Assembly: GCF_017875465.1 (NCBI RefSeq)
Contig: NZ_JAGGMQ010000001.1
Span: forward strand, 1,302,001 to 1,366,000
Direction: 5' to 3'
Source: Winslowiella toletana
GTDB lineage: Bacteria; Pseudomonadota; Gammaproteobacteria; Enterobacterales; Enterobacteriaceae
DNA: 64,000 nucleotides
The translations under genes and the position numbers were made by a program. Below the pieces are notes generated by a model, which saw only the letters and a list, made by a program, of their open reading frames with translations, searched no databases and was not told the DNA's origin. Position 1 is the stretch's first letter; every line of letters begins with the position of its first letter. Below are positions 28,405-38,740 of the stretch, one piece after another.

Positions 28405-29397
28405 TTATTCGCGGAACAGTGCTTCAATATTCAGTCCCTGAGTCTGCAGAATCTCACGCAGACGACGCAGACCTTCAACCTGAATCTGACGTACACGCTC
28501 ACGGGTCAAACCAATTTCGCGACCCACATCTTCGAGCGTTGCCGCTTCATAGCCTAACAGGCCAAAGCGACGAGCCAGTACTTCACGCTGCTTGGCGTTC
28601 AGTTCGAACAGCCATTTAACGATGCTTTGTTTCATATCATCGTCTTGCGTGGTGTCTTCCGGACCGTTGTCTTTCTCATCGGCCAGGATATCCAGCAGCG
28701 CTTTTTCAGAATCACCCCCTAACGGGGTATCGACTGATGTAATGCGTTCATTGAGACGCAGCATACGGCTGACATCATCAACAGGCTTATCCAGCTGTTC
28801 AGCAATCTCTTCCGCACTCGGCTCATGATCCAGCTTGTGAGAAAGTTCGCGCGCTGTACGCAGATAAACATTCAGTTCTTTAACGATATGAATCGGCAGA
28901 CGAATGGTACGGGTTTGATTCATAATCGCCCGTTCAATAGTCTGACGAATCCACCAGGTGGCGTATGTAGAGAAACGGACCCCTCTTTCAGGGTCAAACT
29001 TCTCAACCGCGCGAATTAAACCGAGATTACCCTCTTCAATCAGATCCAACAGCGCCAGACCACGATTGCTGTAACGACGGGCAATCTTAACCACCAGGCG
29101 TAAGTTACTCTCAATCATGCGGCGACGAGACGGGATGTCACCACGTAATGCACGGCGAGCAAAGAAAACTTCTTCCTCGGCCGTCAGAAGAGGAGAATAT
29201 CCGATCTCTCCTAAATAGAGCTGCGTCGCATCCAGGACTCTTTGTGTCGCACCCTGCGACATCAACTCTTCTTCAGCTAACTCACTATCACCAGGTTCGT
29301 TTCCGACAAGAGCCTTCTCGTCAAAAATCTCAGCTCCGTTCTCGTCGAATTCCGCATCTTCATGTGACTCGTTAACTTTCAGCGTATTCTGGCTCAT
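28405..29397 (-). CDS. rpoS: RNA polymerase sigma factor RpoS (sigma-38)
   Basis: 330 residues, full length. Region 1.2 ([19 protein letters not shown]), region 2 with the -10 recognition helix ([21 protein letters not shown]), region 3, and region 4 helix-turn-helix ([21 protein letters not shown]) are all present. It is the master regulator of stationary phase and general stress. It follows nlpD by 59 bases; in E. coli the main rpoS promoter lies inside nlpD, and the same is likely here. Confidence 0.98.
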   Translation of the reverse strand: MSQNTLKVNESHEDAEFDENGAEIFDEKALVGNEPGDSELAEEELMSQGATQRVLDATQLYLGEIGYSPLLTAEEEVFFARRALRGDIPSRRRMIESNLRLVVKIARRYSNRGLALLDLIEEGNLGLIRAVEKFDPERGVRFSTYATWWIRQTIERAIMNQTRTIRLPIHIVKELNVYLRTARELSHKLDHEPSAEEIAEQLDKPVDDVSRMLRLNERITSVDTPLGGDSEKALLDILADEKDNGPEDTTQDDDMKQSIVKWLFELNAKQREVLARRFGLLGYEAATLEDVGREIGLTRERVRQIQVEGLRRLREILQTQGLNIEALFRE

Positions 29398-29456
29398 AAG
29401 CGGCTCCTACCCGTGATTCCCAGGGCAGAACACCTTAGCTTTCGGGTTCTGCCGGT

Positions 29457-30521
29457 TTATCGCTGCGGTAAATAACGCAACGGGTTGACGGATTTCCCCT
29501 TGTAACGAATTTCAAAATGTAATCTAACTGAACTGGTACCGGTGCTGCCCATCGTCGCAATCTTCTGACCCGCTTTCACTTCTTGCTGCTCGCGGACCAG
29601 CATTGTGTCGTTATGCGCATATGCACTGAGGTAATCATCGTTATGTTTGATGATAATCAGATTACCGTATCCACGTAAGGCATTTCCTGCGTAGACAACA
29701 CGCCCTGAAGCGGTTGATACAACAGGCTGACCACGTGAACCCGCGATATCGACGCCTTTATTGCCACCTTCGGAAGCAGAGAAGTTATCGATGATCTTAC
29801 CATCAGTAGGCCAACGCCAGCTCCCAACCGGGGTTGAGCTATTCGTGGTGCTACTGACTGTCGGAGCGGTAACCGGGGCTGTTGTCGTTGCAACAGTTGT
29901 TCCCGACGAAGGCAACATTTTGCCTCCACTTGATTTACCAGAATCTTCAGAATACGTAATAACCGGTTGTTGTGCAACCGTTGAAGATTTAATTTGCGTG
30001 GAGCTCGGTGGCGTGGGTACGCCGCCCTGAGTTGCATCAGCAACAGTGATCGCATTGCCGCCGGTAATTGAAGAACCTGAGCCATTACTAACCTGCAAAG
30101 TCTGGCCGACATTGAGGCTATAAGGTTCAGCGACATTGTTACGCTGTGCTAAATCACGGAAATCATTGCCGGTAATCCAGGCAATATAGAACAGTGTGTC
30201 GCCGCGTTTGACCGTGTAGGTCTGCCCGCTGTAACTGCCTTTAGGAATGTTCCCATACGTCCGGTTGTAGACAATACGACCATTCTGAGTCTGCACGTTG
30301 CTTTCCGCGGAACCCATGTTTTGCGCAGACCCCATGGTGCTGGCCGGTGCGCGCCCCGCCAGCATACCGCCGCTGGAAGATGGGCTGCTGATGCCAGAGT
30401 CACCGCCAACGCTGCTAATCGGAGCCTGCGTAGAGTCGTTAGAGCAACCTGCCAACCAAAAACCAACAAGCGAAACTGCCGCGATACGGCTAAATTTAAA
30501 TACTGGGCTTCCCGTGCTCAT
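29457..30521 (-). CDS. nlpD: Murein hydrolase activator NlpD
   Basis: 354 residues. Outer-membrane lipoprotein (lipobox LAGC) that activates AmiC during cell separation. A Ser/Thr/Gly-rich linker, a LysM peptidoglycan-binding domain ([14 protein letters not shown]...LNVGQTLQV), a second low-complexity linker and a degenerate M23 LytM domain ([25 protein letters not shown]...[18 protein letters not shown]) follow in order. Catalytic zinc ligands of true M23 enzymes are not all preserved, as expected for an activator. Likely carries the rpoS promoter. Confidence 0.95.
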   Translation of the reverse strand: MSTGSPVFKFSRIAAVSLVGFWLAGCSNDSTQAPISSVGGDSGISSPSSSGGMLAGRAPASTMGSAQNMGSAESNVQTQNGRIVYNRTYGNIPKGSYSGQTYTVKRGDTLFYIAWITGNDFRDLAQRNNVAEPYSLNVGQTLQVSNGSGSSITGGNAITVADATQGGVPTPPSSTQIKSSTVAQQPVITYSEDSGKSSGGKMLPSSGTTVATTTAPVTAPTVSSTTNSSTPVGSWRWPTDGKIIDNFSASEGGNKGVDIAGSRGQPVVSTASGRVVYAGNALRGYGNLIIIKHNDDYLSAYAHNDTMLVREQQEVKAGQKIATMGSTGTSSVRLHFEIRYKGKSVNPLRYLPQR

Positions 30522-30704
30522 CTATCCCCCGTGACGGCAAAACTGTAACCCGTTGTCAGCATCAATCCGGCGGCACACGCAAAGCGTGGCGTCTGGCCGG
30601 CAGCGACAGCGGGCAGAAATTATTGATGATACTAACAATATCGAAACAACCGTGCCATTAAACAGTTGTGTAGAAATGCTGACAATCGCAGATGGCGCGA
30701 GGCT

Positions 30705-31331
30705 TTATGCCAAATCGCCCTTCACCAGCGGGACAAAACGCACCGCTTCTACAGTATCGACCACAAATTCGCCGCCTTTACGACGGATGCGCTTTAATAC
30801 CTGCTGCTCTTCCCCCACCGGCAACACCATAATGCCGCCTTCATCCAGCTGCGACATCAGTTCAGTCGGAATTTCAGGCGGTGCGGCGGTGACTATAATC
30901 GCATCAAAAGGGCCACGCGACGGCCAGCCTTGCCAGCCATCACCGTGGCGGGTAGAGATATTATGTAAATCGAGTTGCTTCAGACGACGTTTGGCCTGCC
31001 ACTGCAAGCCTTTAATGCGTTCGACTGAGCAGACATGCTCGACCAGATGCGCAAGTATCGCCGTCTGGTAGCCAGAGCCGGTGCCAATCTCCAGCACCCG
31101 CGAAGTGGGCGTTAGCTCCAGTAATGCGGTCATTTTCGCCACCATATAGGGCTGCGAAATAGTCTGGCCGGAGCCAATCGGTAACGCCACGTTTTCCCAG
31201 GCTTTATGTTCAAAAGCCTCATCGACAAAACGCTCGCGCGGCACATCCTCAATTGCCTTTAACAAACGCTCATCGTCAATGCCCTGCTGGCGTAACTGTT
31301 CCAGCAACGTATCAATACGCTTGCTCACCAT
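30705..31331 (-). CDS. pcm: Protein-L-isoaspartate O-methyltransferase
   Basis: 208 residues. Pcm methylates isoaspartyl residues in aged proteins, starting their repair. The N-terminal [24 protein letters not shown] and [12 protein letters not shown], then the SAM loop [16 protein letters not shown] and [20 protein letters not shown], are family hallmarks. It overlaps surE by 7 bases, so the two are translationally coupled. It is followed by a 183-base gap before nlpD. Confidence 0.96.
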   Translation of the reverse strand: MVSKRIDTLLEQLRQQGIDDERLLKAIEDVPRERFVDEAFEHKAWENVALPIGSGQTISQPYMVAKMTALLELTPTSRVLEIGTGSGYQTAILAHLVEHVCSVERIKGLQWQAKRRLKQLDLHNISTRHGDGWQGWPSRGPFDAIIVTAAPPEIPTELMSQLDEGGIMVLPVGEEQQVLKRIRRKGGEFVVDTVEAVRFVPLVKGDLA

Positions 31332-32086
31332 TCCCCATTAACCTCAGCTTTGGTTAACCAGCCTGAGACCACATCTTGCGCGCCATGCGCAGTTAAATCG
31401 ACATGCAATGCCGTCAGCGAAACATAACCTTCGTCGACAGCAGCAAAATCCGTATCCGGACCGGCATCAAATTTATCACCGGGCGGACCGATCCAGTAGA
31501 GCGTATTGCCACGCGGATCCTGCTGCGGAATCACCTGATCGGCAGGATGACGGCTACCGCAGCGCGTGACGCGAATACCTTTAATCTGCTCGAGCGGCAG
31601 ATCCGGCACATTGATATTAAGAATACGTCCGGTGCGCAGCGGTTCACGCTGGAGTGCGCGCAGTATCTTGCAGGTAATCGCTGCGGCGGTGTCATAGTGC
31701 TGATGCCCGTCAAGCGAGACCGCCAGCGCCGGTAAGCCGAGATGACGCCCTTCCATTGCCGCCGCAACAGTGCCGGAATAAATCACATCGTCACCCAGAT
31801 TCGGCCCGGCATTGATGCCGGAAACCACGATATCCGGTTTCGGCTGCATCAGCGCATTAACGCCAAGATAGACACAATCCGTAGGCGTTCCCATCTGCAC
31901 CGCAATATCGCCGTTAGGATAAGGAAAAGTACGTAACGGCGTTTCCAGCGTCAGCGAGTTAGACGCGCCGCTGCGATTGCGGTCGGGCGCAACAATCTGC
32001 ACCTCAGCAAATTCGCGCAAGGCTTGCGCCAGAATCTGAATGCCCGGCGCATGAATACCATCATCGTTACTCAGCAATATCCGCAT
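31325..32086 (-). CDS. surE: 5'/3'-nucleotidase and exopolyphosphatase SurE
   Basis: 253 residues. The signature [15 protein letters not shown] supplies the metal-binding Asp pair; SGASNSLT and [25 protein letters not shown] complete the active site. SurE dephosphorylates nucleoside monophosphates and short polyphosphate and helps stationary-phase survival. It starts the surE-pcm-nlpD-rpoS series. In E. coli truD abuts surE directly, but here 1.15 kb of other DNA lies between them, so surE needs a promoter within that insert. Confidence 0.96.
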   Translation of the reverse strand: MRILLSNDDGIHAPGIQILAQALREFAEVQIVAPDRNRSGASNSLTLETPLRTFPYPNGDIAVQMGTPTDCVYLGVNALMQPKPDIVVSGINAGPNLGDDVIYSGTVAAAMEGRHLGLPALAVSLDGHQHYDTAAAITCKILRALQREPLRTGRILNINVPDLPLEQIKGIRVTRCGSRHPADQVIPQQDPRGNTLYWIGPPGDKFDAGPDTDFAAVDEGYVSLTALHVDLTAHGAQDVVSGWLTKAEVNGEW

Positions 32087-32117
32087 TTAATAGGTAACCC
32101 TTTGAATTTTATAGACC

Positions 32118-32198
32118 ATGAATACTATCAAGGCTTTTATTGTCCTGTTGATTATCCTGTTTAATTTTTTGCCGGTCCAATTTTTCACGCAAAACTGA
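32118..32198 (+). CDS. Candidate 26-residue hydrophobic membrane peptide
   Basis: ATG to TGA encodes MNTIKAFIVLLIILFNFLPV plus QFFTQN: a short charged start, one 17-residue hydrophobic segment and a polar end. This is the general form of single-pass small membrane proteins and type I toxin peptides. I see no clear ribosome-binding site, no recognised family and no obvious antisense RNA promoter. It lies divergently next to surE in the surE/truD islet. Could be chance. Confidence 0.25.
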   Translation: MNTIKAFIVLLIILFNFLPVQFFTQN

Positions 32199-32402
32199 GC
32201 CTTGCGGCATGGTGCATTCTAGCTGTCTGGAGGGGTAAGTGGTAGGCGTAAATTCTGAGTGTTTGTGCGTGGTGTTGTCAGGCCTGAGTATGTACGGTTA
32301 TTTCAAATTGCAGGATAGCGATCATGATTTTCACTTTGGCAGGCGTCAGTTCATAATATTGCAAAACCCTCCTCACGGTAGGTTTGATAGCTAAGCCGGA
32401 CA

Positions 32403-32993
32403 TCAGAGTAGTTGTTCAGTACTGATGACAAATAATCGATGGGCGTGACAATTTTTATCAGTGCCCCAGCAAAAGTCAGCCCAGCGTTGATAGAAATCAT
32501 CCCATGAGGTGATGACGGCCAGTGGACGATCTTCTTCTGTACCATCAGAGAGATAGACATAGTAGCCATCCGTCTGGATAGCCCAGGCGATCATTCTTTC
32601 CCGGATCGAATAGTGGAGAAGGAAGTGCCGGAAAAACGCCTGTGGCAAACCATTTACAGCAGCATCATGCTGTGGCTGAACCGTACGCCAGACCAGAATT
32701 TGCGTTCAGACGTTACGCCCGGTGATGATGCGATCATGCAGTGCTAATTTTACTGCATAGATGGTTTCTGGGATCTCAGAATCAGTGACCAGACGATATT
32801 GATCGCCTTTTACCGAACTCAGTAAACGATAACCATGCGGGATAACAAATCCAGGCAAAGAGAACTCATTCACACCAGAAGCGATAAAGGACTCGCTGTG
32901 TTCAATGTTTTTCTCAGTCATACTCAGCTTAGTATCAAAGCCTGCAGAAGGGATAAGTAACGGCATCCTGTCGTTCACTAGGTTAGTTTGCAT
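32403..32993 (-). pseudogene. Unknown ORF interrupted by one in-frame TGA
   Basis: Two reading frames, 32706-32993 (95 codons, AAGGAGCACGTT before the ATG) and 32403-32705 (100 codons), are in the same frame and separated only by a TGA at 32706-32708. The upstream part starts MQTNLVNDRMPLLIPSAGF; the downstream part is aromatic-rich (ITSWDDFYQRWADFCWG). I recognise no family. Possible readings are a nonsense-mutated gene of about 196 residues, two separate small genes (the second from TTG 32648 or an internal ATG), or TGA recoding. It sits in the surE/truD islet. Confidence 0.5.
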
Positions 32994-33239
32994 AACGTGC
33001 TCCTTAAATAGCAGGAGACCTCTGACAAAGTTAGCCGCAGCGTCCCGCTACGACCTTTCTGTTTACAGCTATTTCTATGATTTAAGAGCAAGAAATAATG
33101 CGGTTGCAATCAAAGGTTGCACACCGCTCGCTGGTTTTTTCCCATCGTTTTGAATTTGCAATTGTTTTATTTTTGTGCGATTTGCACTCCGCCAACTGGA
33201 GATTTTAGCTGGCGGGGGCAAAAGTCTGCGTTTGGATAG

Positions 33240-34289
33240 TTACTCAGCAATATCCACGTCATCGCCTTCCTGTTGCAGGATTTCACGCACCACGCTGGTG
33301 GCAAAACTACCGGCTGGCAGCCAGAAATTGAGTTCAACCGTCACATCATCCCACCAGCTCCAGCGCAGTTCGCGTGGGATAACCAGCATCGCGCGGCGTG
33401 CCGCTTCAACACGTTCACGCTCCAGCAGCGCGATTAATGCTGATTCTGCTGTCAGACACTGCTGTTCAAATGCCAGCGCCGCGTCACGACTTCCCCACTC
33501 GCCACTGCCCGGCAGCGGCGCGGTGATGCGCAGCTCATGTTGATCGACGCGCTGCTGCAACGTCTCCAGTTCAGCGGCATCAGCGACAAACCAGCTGCCA
33601 CGACCGGTAAGCTGTAAGGCATCGCCCGCCATTACCAGAGACAGAGACTGCTGCTGCGCCAGACGATCGCTGGTAACCTGGTTAAACATCGCGCTGCGCG
33701 CGGCCGACAGCATAAAGCTGCGCTTATTGCGCTCACGCACGCGGATCTCATCTGCCGCCCAGCGGCGTGCCTGATGCAGGTTATTACCACCGCGGCCAAA
33801 ACGTTGCAGGCCAAAATAGTTAGGCACACCCAGCTGTGCAATCTGCGTCAGACGCTGTTCAACCGCATCGCGATCGCTAATCTGACGTAAAATCAGTTTA
33901 AAAGCGTTGCCCTGGAGCGCACCGGTGCGCAGCTTGCGTTTATGGCGCGCGCTTTCCAGCACTTCACAGCCTTCCAGATCAAAAGCCGACATATCCGGCG
34001 TCTCTTTGCCCGGCAGGCGCAGACAGAACCACTGTTCGGTGACCGCATGGCGATCTTTCATTCCGGCAAAACTGACTTCGCGCGGCGGAATGCCGGTAAA
34101 CTTAGCCAGCGCATCGGCGACAAAGCGCGTGTTGCAGCCATTCTTGCGCAGACGCACCAGCAGATGCTCACCTTCGCCATCCGGGCCGTAACCCAGATCT
34201 TCGATGACGACAAAATCTTCCGGATTGGCTTTTAACTTGCCGCTTACGTCAGGTTTGCCATGCATCCAGCTCAGATTCATCATATCCAT
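33240..34289 (-). CDS. truD: tRNA pseudouridine(13) synthase
   Basis: 349 residues, the E. coli length. TruD makes pseudouridine 13 in tRNA-Glu. Conserved blocks are [32 protein letters not shown], the catalytic [15 protein letters not shown] (Asp in the KDR motif) and [17 protein letters not shown]. The start overlaps the ispF stop by one base (TGATG). The gene ends the ftsB-ispD-ispF-truD operon; in relatives surE would follow immediately. Confidence 0.96.
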   Translation of the reverse strand: MDMMNLSWMHGKPDVSGKLKANPEDFVVIEDLGYGPDGEGEHLLVRLRKNGCNTRFVADALAKFTGIPPREVSFAGMKDRHAVTEQWFCLRLPGKETPDMSAFDLEGCEVLESARHKRKLRTGALQGNAFKLILRQISDRDAVEQRLTQIAQLGVPNYFGLQRFGRGGNNLHQARRWAADEIRVRERNKRSFMLSAARSAMFNQVTSDRLAQQQSLSLVMAGDALQLTGRGSWFVADAAELETLQQRVDQHELRITAPLPGSGEWGSRDAALAFEQQCLTAESALIALLERERVEAARRAMLVIPRELRWSWWDDVTVELNFWLPAGSFATSVVREILQQEGDDVDIAE

Positions 34290-34768
34290 CAGGAATTAGC
34301 CTTATGGATCAATGCCACCGCTTCACAGGCAATGCCTTCACCACGCCCGGTAAAACCGAGTTTTTCGGTAGTGGTGGCTTTCACATTGACGTCATCCATA
34401 TGGATGCCGAGATCTTCCGCAATATTGATACGCATCTGCGGGATATGCGGCAGCATTTTGGGCGCCTGCGCAATAATGGTGACATCAACATTGCCCAGCT
34501 GATAACCTTTTTGCTGAATTCGCTGCCAGGCTTCGCGCAGCAGCACACGGCTGTCGGCGCCTTTATACGCCGCATCGGTATCCGGGAACAGCTTACCGAT
34601 ATCACCCAGCGCCGCCGCTCCCAACAGCGCGTCAGTCAGCGCATGCAGCGCCACATCGCCATCCGAATGCGCCAGCAACCCTTTTTCATAAGGAATTCGC
34701 ACACCACCGATAATCAGCGGGCCTTCGCCACCAAAAGCATGGACATCAAAACCGTGACCGATACGCAT
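34289..34768 (-). CDS. ispF: 2-C-methyl-D-erythritol 2,4-cyclodiphosphate synthase
   Basis: 159 residues. It forms MEcPP in the non-mevalonate isoprenoid pathway. [13 protein letters not shown] provides zinc ligands Asp and His; [35 protein letters not shown] is the active-site block. Lies 12 bases after ispD and overlaps truD by one base, so the operon is tightly coupled. Confidence 0.97.
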   Translation of the reverse strand: MRIGHGFDVHAFGGEGPLIIGGVRIPYEKGLLAHSDGDVALHALTDALLGAAALGDIGKLFPDTDAAYKGADSRVLLREAWQRIQQKGYQLGNVDVTIIAQAPKMLPHIPQMRINIAEDLGIHMDDVNVKATTTEKLGFTGRGEGIACEAVALIHKANS

Positions 34769-34780
34769 ATTGCGCTCTCC

Positions 34781-35488
34781 TTATTTATGTAATTGCGTCA
34801 GATAGAACGCGGCCAGCGCCAGATCTTCCGGCCGCGTCACTTTAATATTATCGCTGCGCCCTGCCACCAGCTCAGGGTGATAGCCACAATGCTCCAGCGC
34901 CGAGGCTTCATCAGTAATGATCGCGCCATCATGCAGCGCACGCAGCAGACAGGTACGCAGCAGATCGAGCGGAAAAAACTGTGGCGTCAGCGCATGCCAT
35001 AAAGCTTCGCGCTCGACGGTATGGGCAATCGCCTCTTTGCCAGCCTCCGCGCGCTTCATGGTATCGCGCACCGGCGCGGCAAGGATGCCGCCGATACGAC
35101 TGGTGGCGGCAATCGCCAGCAGCCGCGCCAGATCGTCGGCATGCAGACAGGGGCGCGCGGCATCATGCACCAGCACCCACTCAGCGTCACCTGCCGCCTG
35201 CAATCCCGCCAGTACCGAATCCGCGCGCTGCCGTCCGCCAGTGACCGTGGTGATACGCCTGTCCCGCGCAATCGCCAGCTGCTGAAATTGCACGTCGTCA
35301 TCGCTGAGCGCCACAATCACGCGCGTCACCGCCGGGTGCGCCAGCAGGCTGGCAATGCTGTGTTCGAGGATAGTTTGCGTGCCAATGGTCAGATATTGTT
35401 TCGGACACTCAGACAGCATGCGGCTGCCGATACCGGCCGCGGGAACCACGGCGATAATCTCGGGGAAGGAACCTGCAATGTTGGTCAT
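34781..35488 (-). CDS. ispD: 2-C-methyl-D-erythritol 4-phosphate cytidylyltransferase
   Basis: 235 residues. IspD adds CMP to MEP in isoprenoid synthesis. The glycine-rich CTP loop [44 protein letters not shown] and [11 protein letters not shown] motifs are intact. It begins 3 bases after the ftsB stop, so it depends on ftsB transcription. Confidence 0.97.
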   Translation of the reverse strand: MTNIAGSFPEIIAVVPAAGIGSRMLSECPKQYLTIGTQTILEHSIASLLAHPAVTRVIVALSDDDVQFQQLAIARDRRITTVTGGRQRADSVLAGLQAAGDAEWVLVHDAARPCLHADDLARLLAIAATSRIGGILAAPVRDTMKRAEAGKEAIAHTVEREALWHALTPQFFPLDLLRTCLLRALHDGAIITDEASALEHCGYHPELVAGRSDNIKVTRPEDLALAAFYLTQLHK

Positions 35489-35491
35489 TAG

Positions 35492-35809
35492 TTATCGTTG
35501 TTGATTTTGAGCTGCCTGTTGCGCGTTTCGTCTGTTTTGATCCGGCACCAGGCGATAGAAGGTCTCGCCGGGTTTAATCATGCCCAGCTCGCTACGTGCG
35601 CGTTCCTCGATCGCCTCCGAGCCGCCATTCAAATCATCGATTTCGGCAAAGAGCTGATCGTTACGCGCTTTTAGTTTGGCGTTATTCGCCTGCTGCACCG
35701 CGACGTCATCGTTGACGCGCGTATAATCATGAATGCCGTTCTTGCCCAGCCAGAGCGAATATTGCAGCCAGCCTAATAGTACAAGTAACAACAGCGTCAG
35801 TTTACCCAT
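35492..35809 (-). CDS. ftsB: Cell division protein FtsB
   Basis: 105 residues. One N-terminal membrane helix ([19 protein letters not shown]) is followed by a periplasmic coiled coil ([24 protein letters not shown]) and the [18 protein letters not shown] segment that contacts FtsL and FtsQ. FtsB is part of the FtsQLB complex of the divisome. First gene of the operon with ispD, ispF and truD. About 195 bases separate it from the divergent ABC transporter. Confidence 0.96.
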   Translation of the reverse strand: MGKLTLLLLVLLGWLQYSLWLGKNGIHDYTRVNDDVAVQQANNAKLKARNDQLFAEIDDLNGGSEAIEERARSELGMIKPGETFYRLVPDQNRRNAQQAAQNQQR

Positions 35810-36005
35810 CCACGCCCCCTGAAAAACGGCTCAATCATCCCATAACTTTTCGCCCGACTCCACTGTGCAGGCGAAATTGAGCTGCTTTATCGGAATGACG
35901 GGCAAAAGCGCTGCAAACAGTGCTTGCCTGGATGCGCGCTAAAATGTATTTTTATGCACTTAAAATGCATAATCAGGATTTTTTATTTATTCCCCAGGAG
36001 AAGTC

Positions 36006-36767
36006 ATGTTTAAAAAGTTTGCGCTAATCAGTACGTTACTGGCGCTGTTTGCCTCTGCTGCTCATGCAGAAACTTACGTAGTGGGTTCCGGCGGCACTTA
36101 CCGTCCTTTCGAGTTTGAAAACAGCCAGAAGCAACTGGAAGGCTTTGATATTGATGTTATTAAGGCCGTGGCGAAAGCCGCAAAATTTGATATCAAACTG
36201 GTCAACACGCCGTGGGAAGGCATCTTTGCCACGCTGAATTCCGGTGACCGCGACATTATTATCTCCGGTATTACCATTACTGATAAACGTAAGCTGATGG
36301 TGGACTTCTCCGCGCCTTACTTCCCGGCGGAACAGTCAATTGTGGTGCCGAAGGATTCTGAAGTGGATTCGCTGGCGGCGCTGAAAAGTGAAAATGTTGG
36401 TGTAGTGAATTCCAGCACCGGCGATATCGTGGTTTCGGATGTGCTGGGTAAAAACAGCACGGCGATCAAGCGTTTTGACAATACGCCGTTAATGCTGCAG
36501 GAGCTGTACGAAGATGGTATCGGCGCAGCAGTGGGTGATGTTGGCGTCGTTAAGTACTACATCAAAACCCATCCGGAGAAACAGTTTAAACTGGTACCGG
36601 ATGCGAAATTTGAACGTCAGTATTTCGGTATCGCGGTAGCCAAAGGCAATGATGCGCTGCGTAGTAAAATTAACGCCGGTCTGAAACAAATCATCGCCGA
36701 CGGCACTTACGCCAAAATCTACAGCACCTGGTTTGACACTAACGTCCCGACCCTGCCCGCTGAGTAA
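36006..36767 (+). CDS. Polar amino-acid ABC transporter, periplasmic binding protein
   Basis: 253 residues with signal peptide (LISTLLALFASAAHA). Family 3 solute-binding protein: VVGSGGTYRPFEFEN, then LEGFDIDVIKAVAK, which carries the ligand-binding region, and the late GDVGVVKYYI hinge block. It resembles GlnH and other polar amino-acid binders; the ligand cannot be fixed from sequence alone. CCAGGAG precedes the ATG. It begins a three-gene transporter operon between ftsB and ygbE, genes that are neighbours in E. coli. Confidence 0.88.
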   Translation: MFKKFALISTLLALFASAAHAETYVVGSGGTYRPFEFENSQKQLEGFDIDVIKAVAKAAKFDIKLVNTPWEGIFATLNSGDRDIIISGITITDKRKLMVDFSAPYFPAEQSIVVPKDSEVDSLAALKSENVGVVNSSTGDIVVSDVLGKNSTAIKRFDNTPLMLQELYEDGIGAAVGDVGVVKYYIKTHPEKQFKLVPDAKFERQYFGIAVAKGNDALRSKINAGLKQIIADGTYAKIYSTWFDTNVPTLPAE

Positions 36768-36821
36768 CCCCTCTTTTTCGCCGCTCTGTGCGGCGAATTC
36801 TCTCTACAGGATTGTTGTTGT

Positions 36822-37586
36822 ATGACTGGATTTCGTTGGGAAATCATTCAGGAGTATTTGCCGCTGTTTATCGACGGCGCGCTGATGACGCTGAAATGTA
36901 CGTTGATCTGCGTGATCACCGGCACACTTTGGGGTCTGACTCTCGGCCTGGGCCGGCTGGCGCAGGCGCCGCATGGGCCGTGGAAACCTGTTCTGCGTTA
37001 CGGCGTGCAGTGGCCGGTACGTATCTATATCAGCGCTTTTCGCGGCACGCCGCTGTTCGTGCAGATTATGGTGGTGCATTTCGCCTTAATTCCACTGTTT
37101 ATCAATCCGCGTGATGGCGTAATGGTCAGCAGCGGCCTGATGTCGGCGGAATTCGCGCGCATGCTGCGTTCCGAGTATGGCGCATTTCTCTCCTGCATCG
37201 TGGCGATCACCCTGAATGCCGGCGCTTATGTCTCAGAAATCTTCCGCGCCGGTATTCAGTCTATCGATCGCGGTCAGATGGAAGCCTCACGTTCGCTCGG
37301 TATGCCGTACGGCCGCACCATGCGCAAAGTGATTCTGCCGCAGGCGTTTCGCCGTATGCTGCCACCGCTGGGTAATAACGCCATTGCGATTGTCAAAGAC
37401 TCTTCACTGGCTTCCGCTATCGGCCTTGCCGATCTGGCTTATGCCGCGCGAACCGTCTCCGGCGCTTACGCCACCTACTGGGAACCCTACCTGGTGATCT
37501 CACTGGTCTACTGGGTGTTTACTTTCCTGCTTTCGCTGCTGGTTCAACATATGGAAAAGAGGTTCGGCAAAAGTGATTCACGTTAA
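36822..37586 (+). CDS. Polar amino-acid ABC transporter, permease
   Basis: 254 residues with about five membrane helices. HisM/GlnP-type: [23 protein letters not shown] at the N-terminus, [15 protein letters not shown], and the EAA loop [32 protein letters not shown] that docks to the ATPase. Only one permease gene is present, so the transporter is presumably a homodimer in the membrane. Starts 54 bases after the binding-protein gene and overlaps the ATPase gene by 14 bases. Confidence 0.9.
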   Translation: MTGFRWEIIQEYLPLFIDGALMTLKCTLICVITGTLWGLTLGLGRLAQAPHGPWKPVLRYGVQWPVRIYISAFRGTPLFVQIMVVHFALIPLFINPRDGVMVSSGLMSAEFARMLRSEYGAFLSCIVAITLNAGAYVSEIFRAGIQSIDRGQMEASRSLGMPYGRTMRKVILPQAFRRMLPPLGNNAIAIVKDSSLASAIGLADLAYAARTVSGAYATYWEPYLVISLVYWVFTFLLSLLVQHMEKRFGKSDSR

Positions 37587-38295
37587 TAATTTGCAGAAAC
37601 AGTTTGGTGAAACGCTGGTCCTGCGCGGCATCAGCTGCGATATCGCGCCGCAGGAAGTGGTCTGCGTTATCGGCCCCTCAGGTTCGGGGAAAAGTACCTT
37701 CCTGCGCTGTCTGAACGGGCTGGAAAGCGTTGATGGCGGCAGCGTTGAGGTCAGTGGCTTCGCGGTTCACGATGTAAACTGCAATATCAACCAGCTGCGT
37801 GAATCAGTCGGTATGGTATTCCAGCGCTTTAACCTGTTCCCGCATATGTCGGTGCTGGAAAACCTGATTATGGCGCCAATGGACGTGCGTAAGCTGTCAC
37901 GTAAGGTGGCGGTGGAGCAGGCAAAAGCGCTGCTGGCGAAAGTGGGACTGAGCGATAAGATTGACGCCTGGCCAAACAGCCTTTCCGGTGGTCAGCAGCA
38001 GCGTGTGGCGATTGCCCGTGCGCTGGCGATGGAGCCGAAAATCATGCTGTTTGATGAACCAACCTCGGCGCTCGACCCGGAGCTGGTCGGCGAAGTGCTG
38101 GCCGTAATGAAAACACTGGCGCAGGAAGGGATGACGATGGTGATTGTCACCCACGAGATGGCGTTTGCCCGCGAAGTGTCAGACCGGGTGATGTTTATCG
38201 ATCAGGGCGTGATTCAGGAGATGGGCAAACCTGAGCAGCTGTTCAGCACGCCAGCTAACCCGCGCACCGCTTCATTTCTTAGCAAAGTTTTGTAA
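37573..38295 (+). CDS. Polar amino-acid ABC transporter, ATPase
   Basis: 240 residues from a GTG inside the permease gene. Walker [11 protein letters not shown]-loop [11 protein letters not shown], signature LSGGQQQR, Walker [15 protein letters not shown] and H-loop [12 protein letters not shown] are all intact, the pattern of GlnQ/HisP-type amino-acid importers. A degraded REP palindrome about 15 bases downstream may terminate the transcript. Confidence 0.93.
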   Translation: MIHVNNLQKQFGETLVLRGISCDIAPQEVVCVIGPSGSGKSTFLRCLNGLESVDGGSVEVSGFAVHDVNCNINQLRESVGMVFQRFNLFPHMSVLENLIMAPMDVRKLSRKVAVEQAKALLAKVGLSDKIDAWPNSLSGGQQQRVAIARALAMEPKIMLFDEPTSALDPELVGEVLAVMKTLAQEGMTMVIVTHEMAFAREVSDRVMFIDQGVIQEMGKPEQLFSTPANPRTASFLSKVL

Positions 38296-38309
38296 CGCAG
38301 CGAAACATC

Positions 38310-38329
38310 GGGCGGCGTTCTCGTCGCCC
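38310..38329. repeat. REP-like palindrome, headless copy
   Basis: GGGCGGCG-TTCT-CGTCGCCC is the same palindrome core as elsewhere with one base changed; the GTAG head is replaced by CATC. It lies between the ABC transporter and the convergent ygbE gene. Confidence 0.7.
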
Positions 38330-38336
38330 CTTTCCC

Positions 38337-38657
38337 CTACCAGCCAGTCAGAAATGAAAACAGCAGCCAGAACAGGCAAACCACCACCAGCGCCGTGGCA
38401 ATCAGCGTCCACATCAGGCGTCCGCGTAACAGCAGGCTAAAAGCAATACCAATTAATACCGAAACTGGTAGCAGCGCAAGGAAGAAAGGCCAGGTATACA
38501 GAAAGAAGAACAGCGTATTAGAGCCGTACAGCAGAAAAGGAATCGCCAGTGCGAACCAGTATGAAACAAAGCCGATGACCCCACCGGGGAATGACCAGGT
38601 GTGCTCCTCCTGGTCACGTTCATCTTTACGAGCAAGCATGGGGGTAACGTTCTGCAT
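38337..38657 (-). CDS. ygbE: Inner-membrane protein YgbE (DUF3561)
   Basis: 106 residues. A charged N-terminus (ARKDERDQEEHTW) is followed by three hydrophobic segments; LLYGSNTLFFFLYTWPFFLALLPV is nearly identical to the E. coli YgbE core. Function unknown. It lies downstream of cysC as in E. coli and may be transcribed with the cys operon; 83 bases separate them. Confidence 0.88.
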   Translation of the reverse strand: MQNVTPMLARKDERDQEEHTWSFPGGVIGFVSYWFALAIPFLLYGSNTLFFFLYTWPFFLALLPVSVLIGIAFSLLLRGRLMWTLIATALVVVCLFWLLFSFLTGW

Positions 38658-38740
38658 AAGTATCCTGTTGACGCGTTGTCGGCCCGCTCTCTGGCGTTTG
38701 CTCTCAGGCGCGTAGTGCCCGAGGGCATACCGTAACTATC

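Larger units (their letters stand above)
32087..33239. other. 1.15-kb islet between surE and truD
   Basis: In E. coli truD and surE are adjacent or overlap; here 1153 bases separate them. The insert is more AT-rich than its flanks and holds the interrupted ORF, the small hydrophobic ORF and about 240 bases (33000-33239) without a gene. No terminal inverted repeats, target duplication or integrase were found. Confidence 0.7.

Noticed and set aside
32600..32745. Plus-strand stretch VEKEVPEKRLWQT... in the islet
   Set aside because: It is antisense to the minus-strand interrupted ORF and has no upstream start with a ribosome-binding site.
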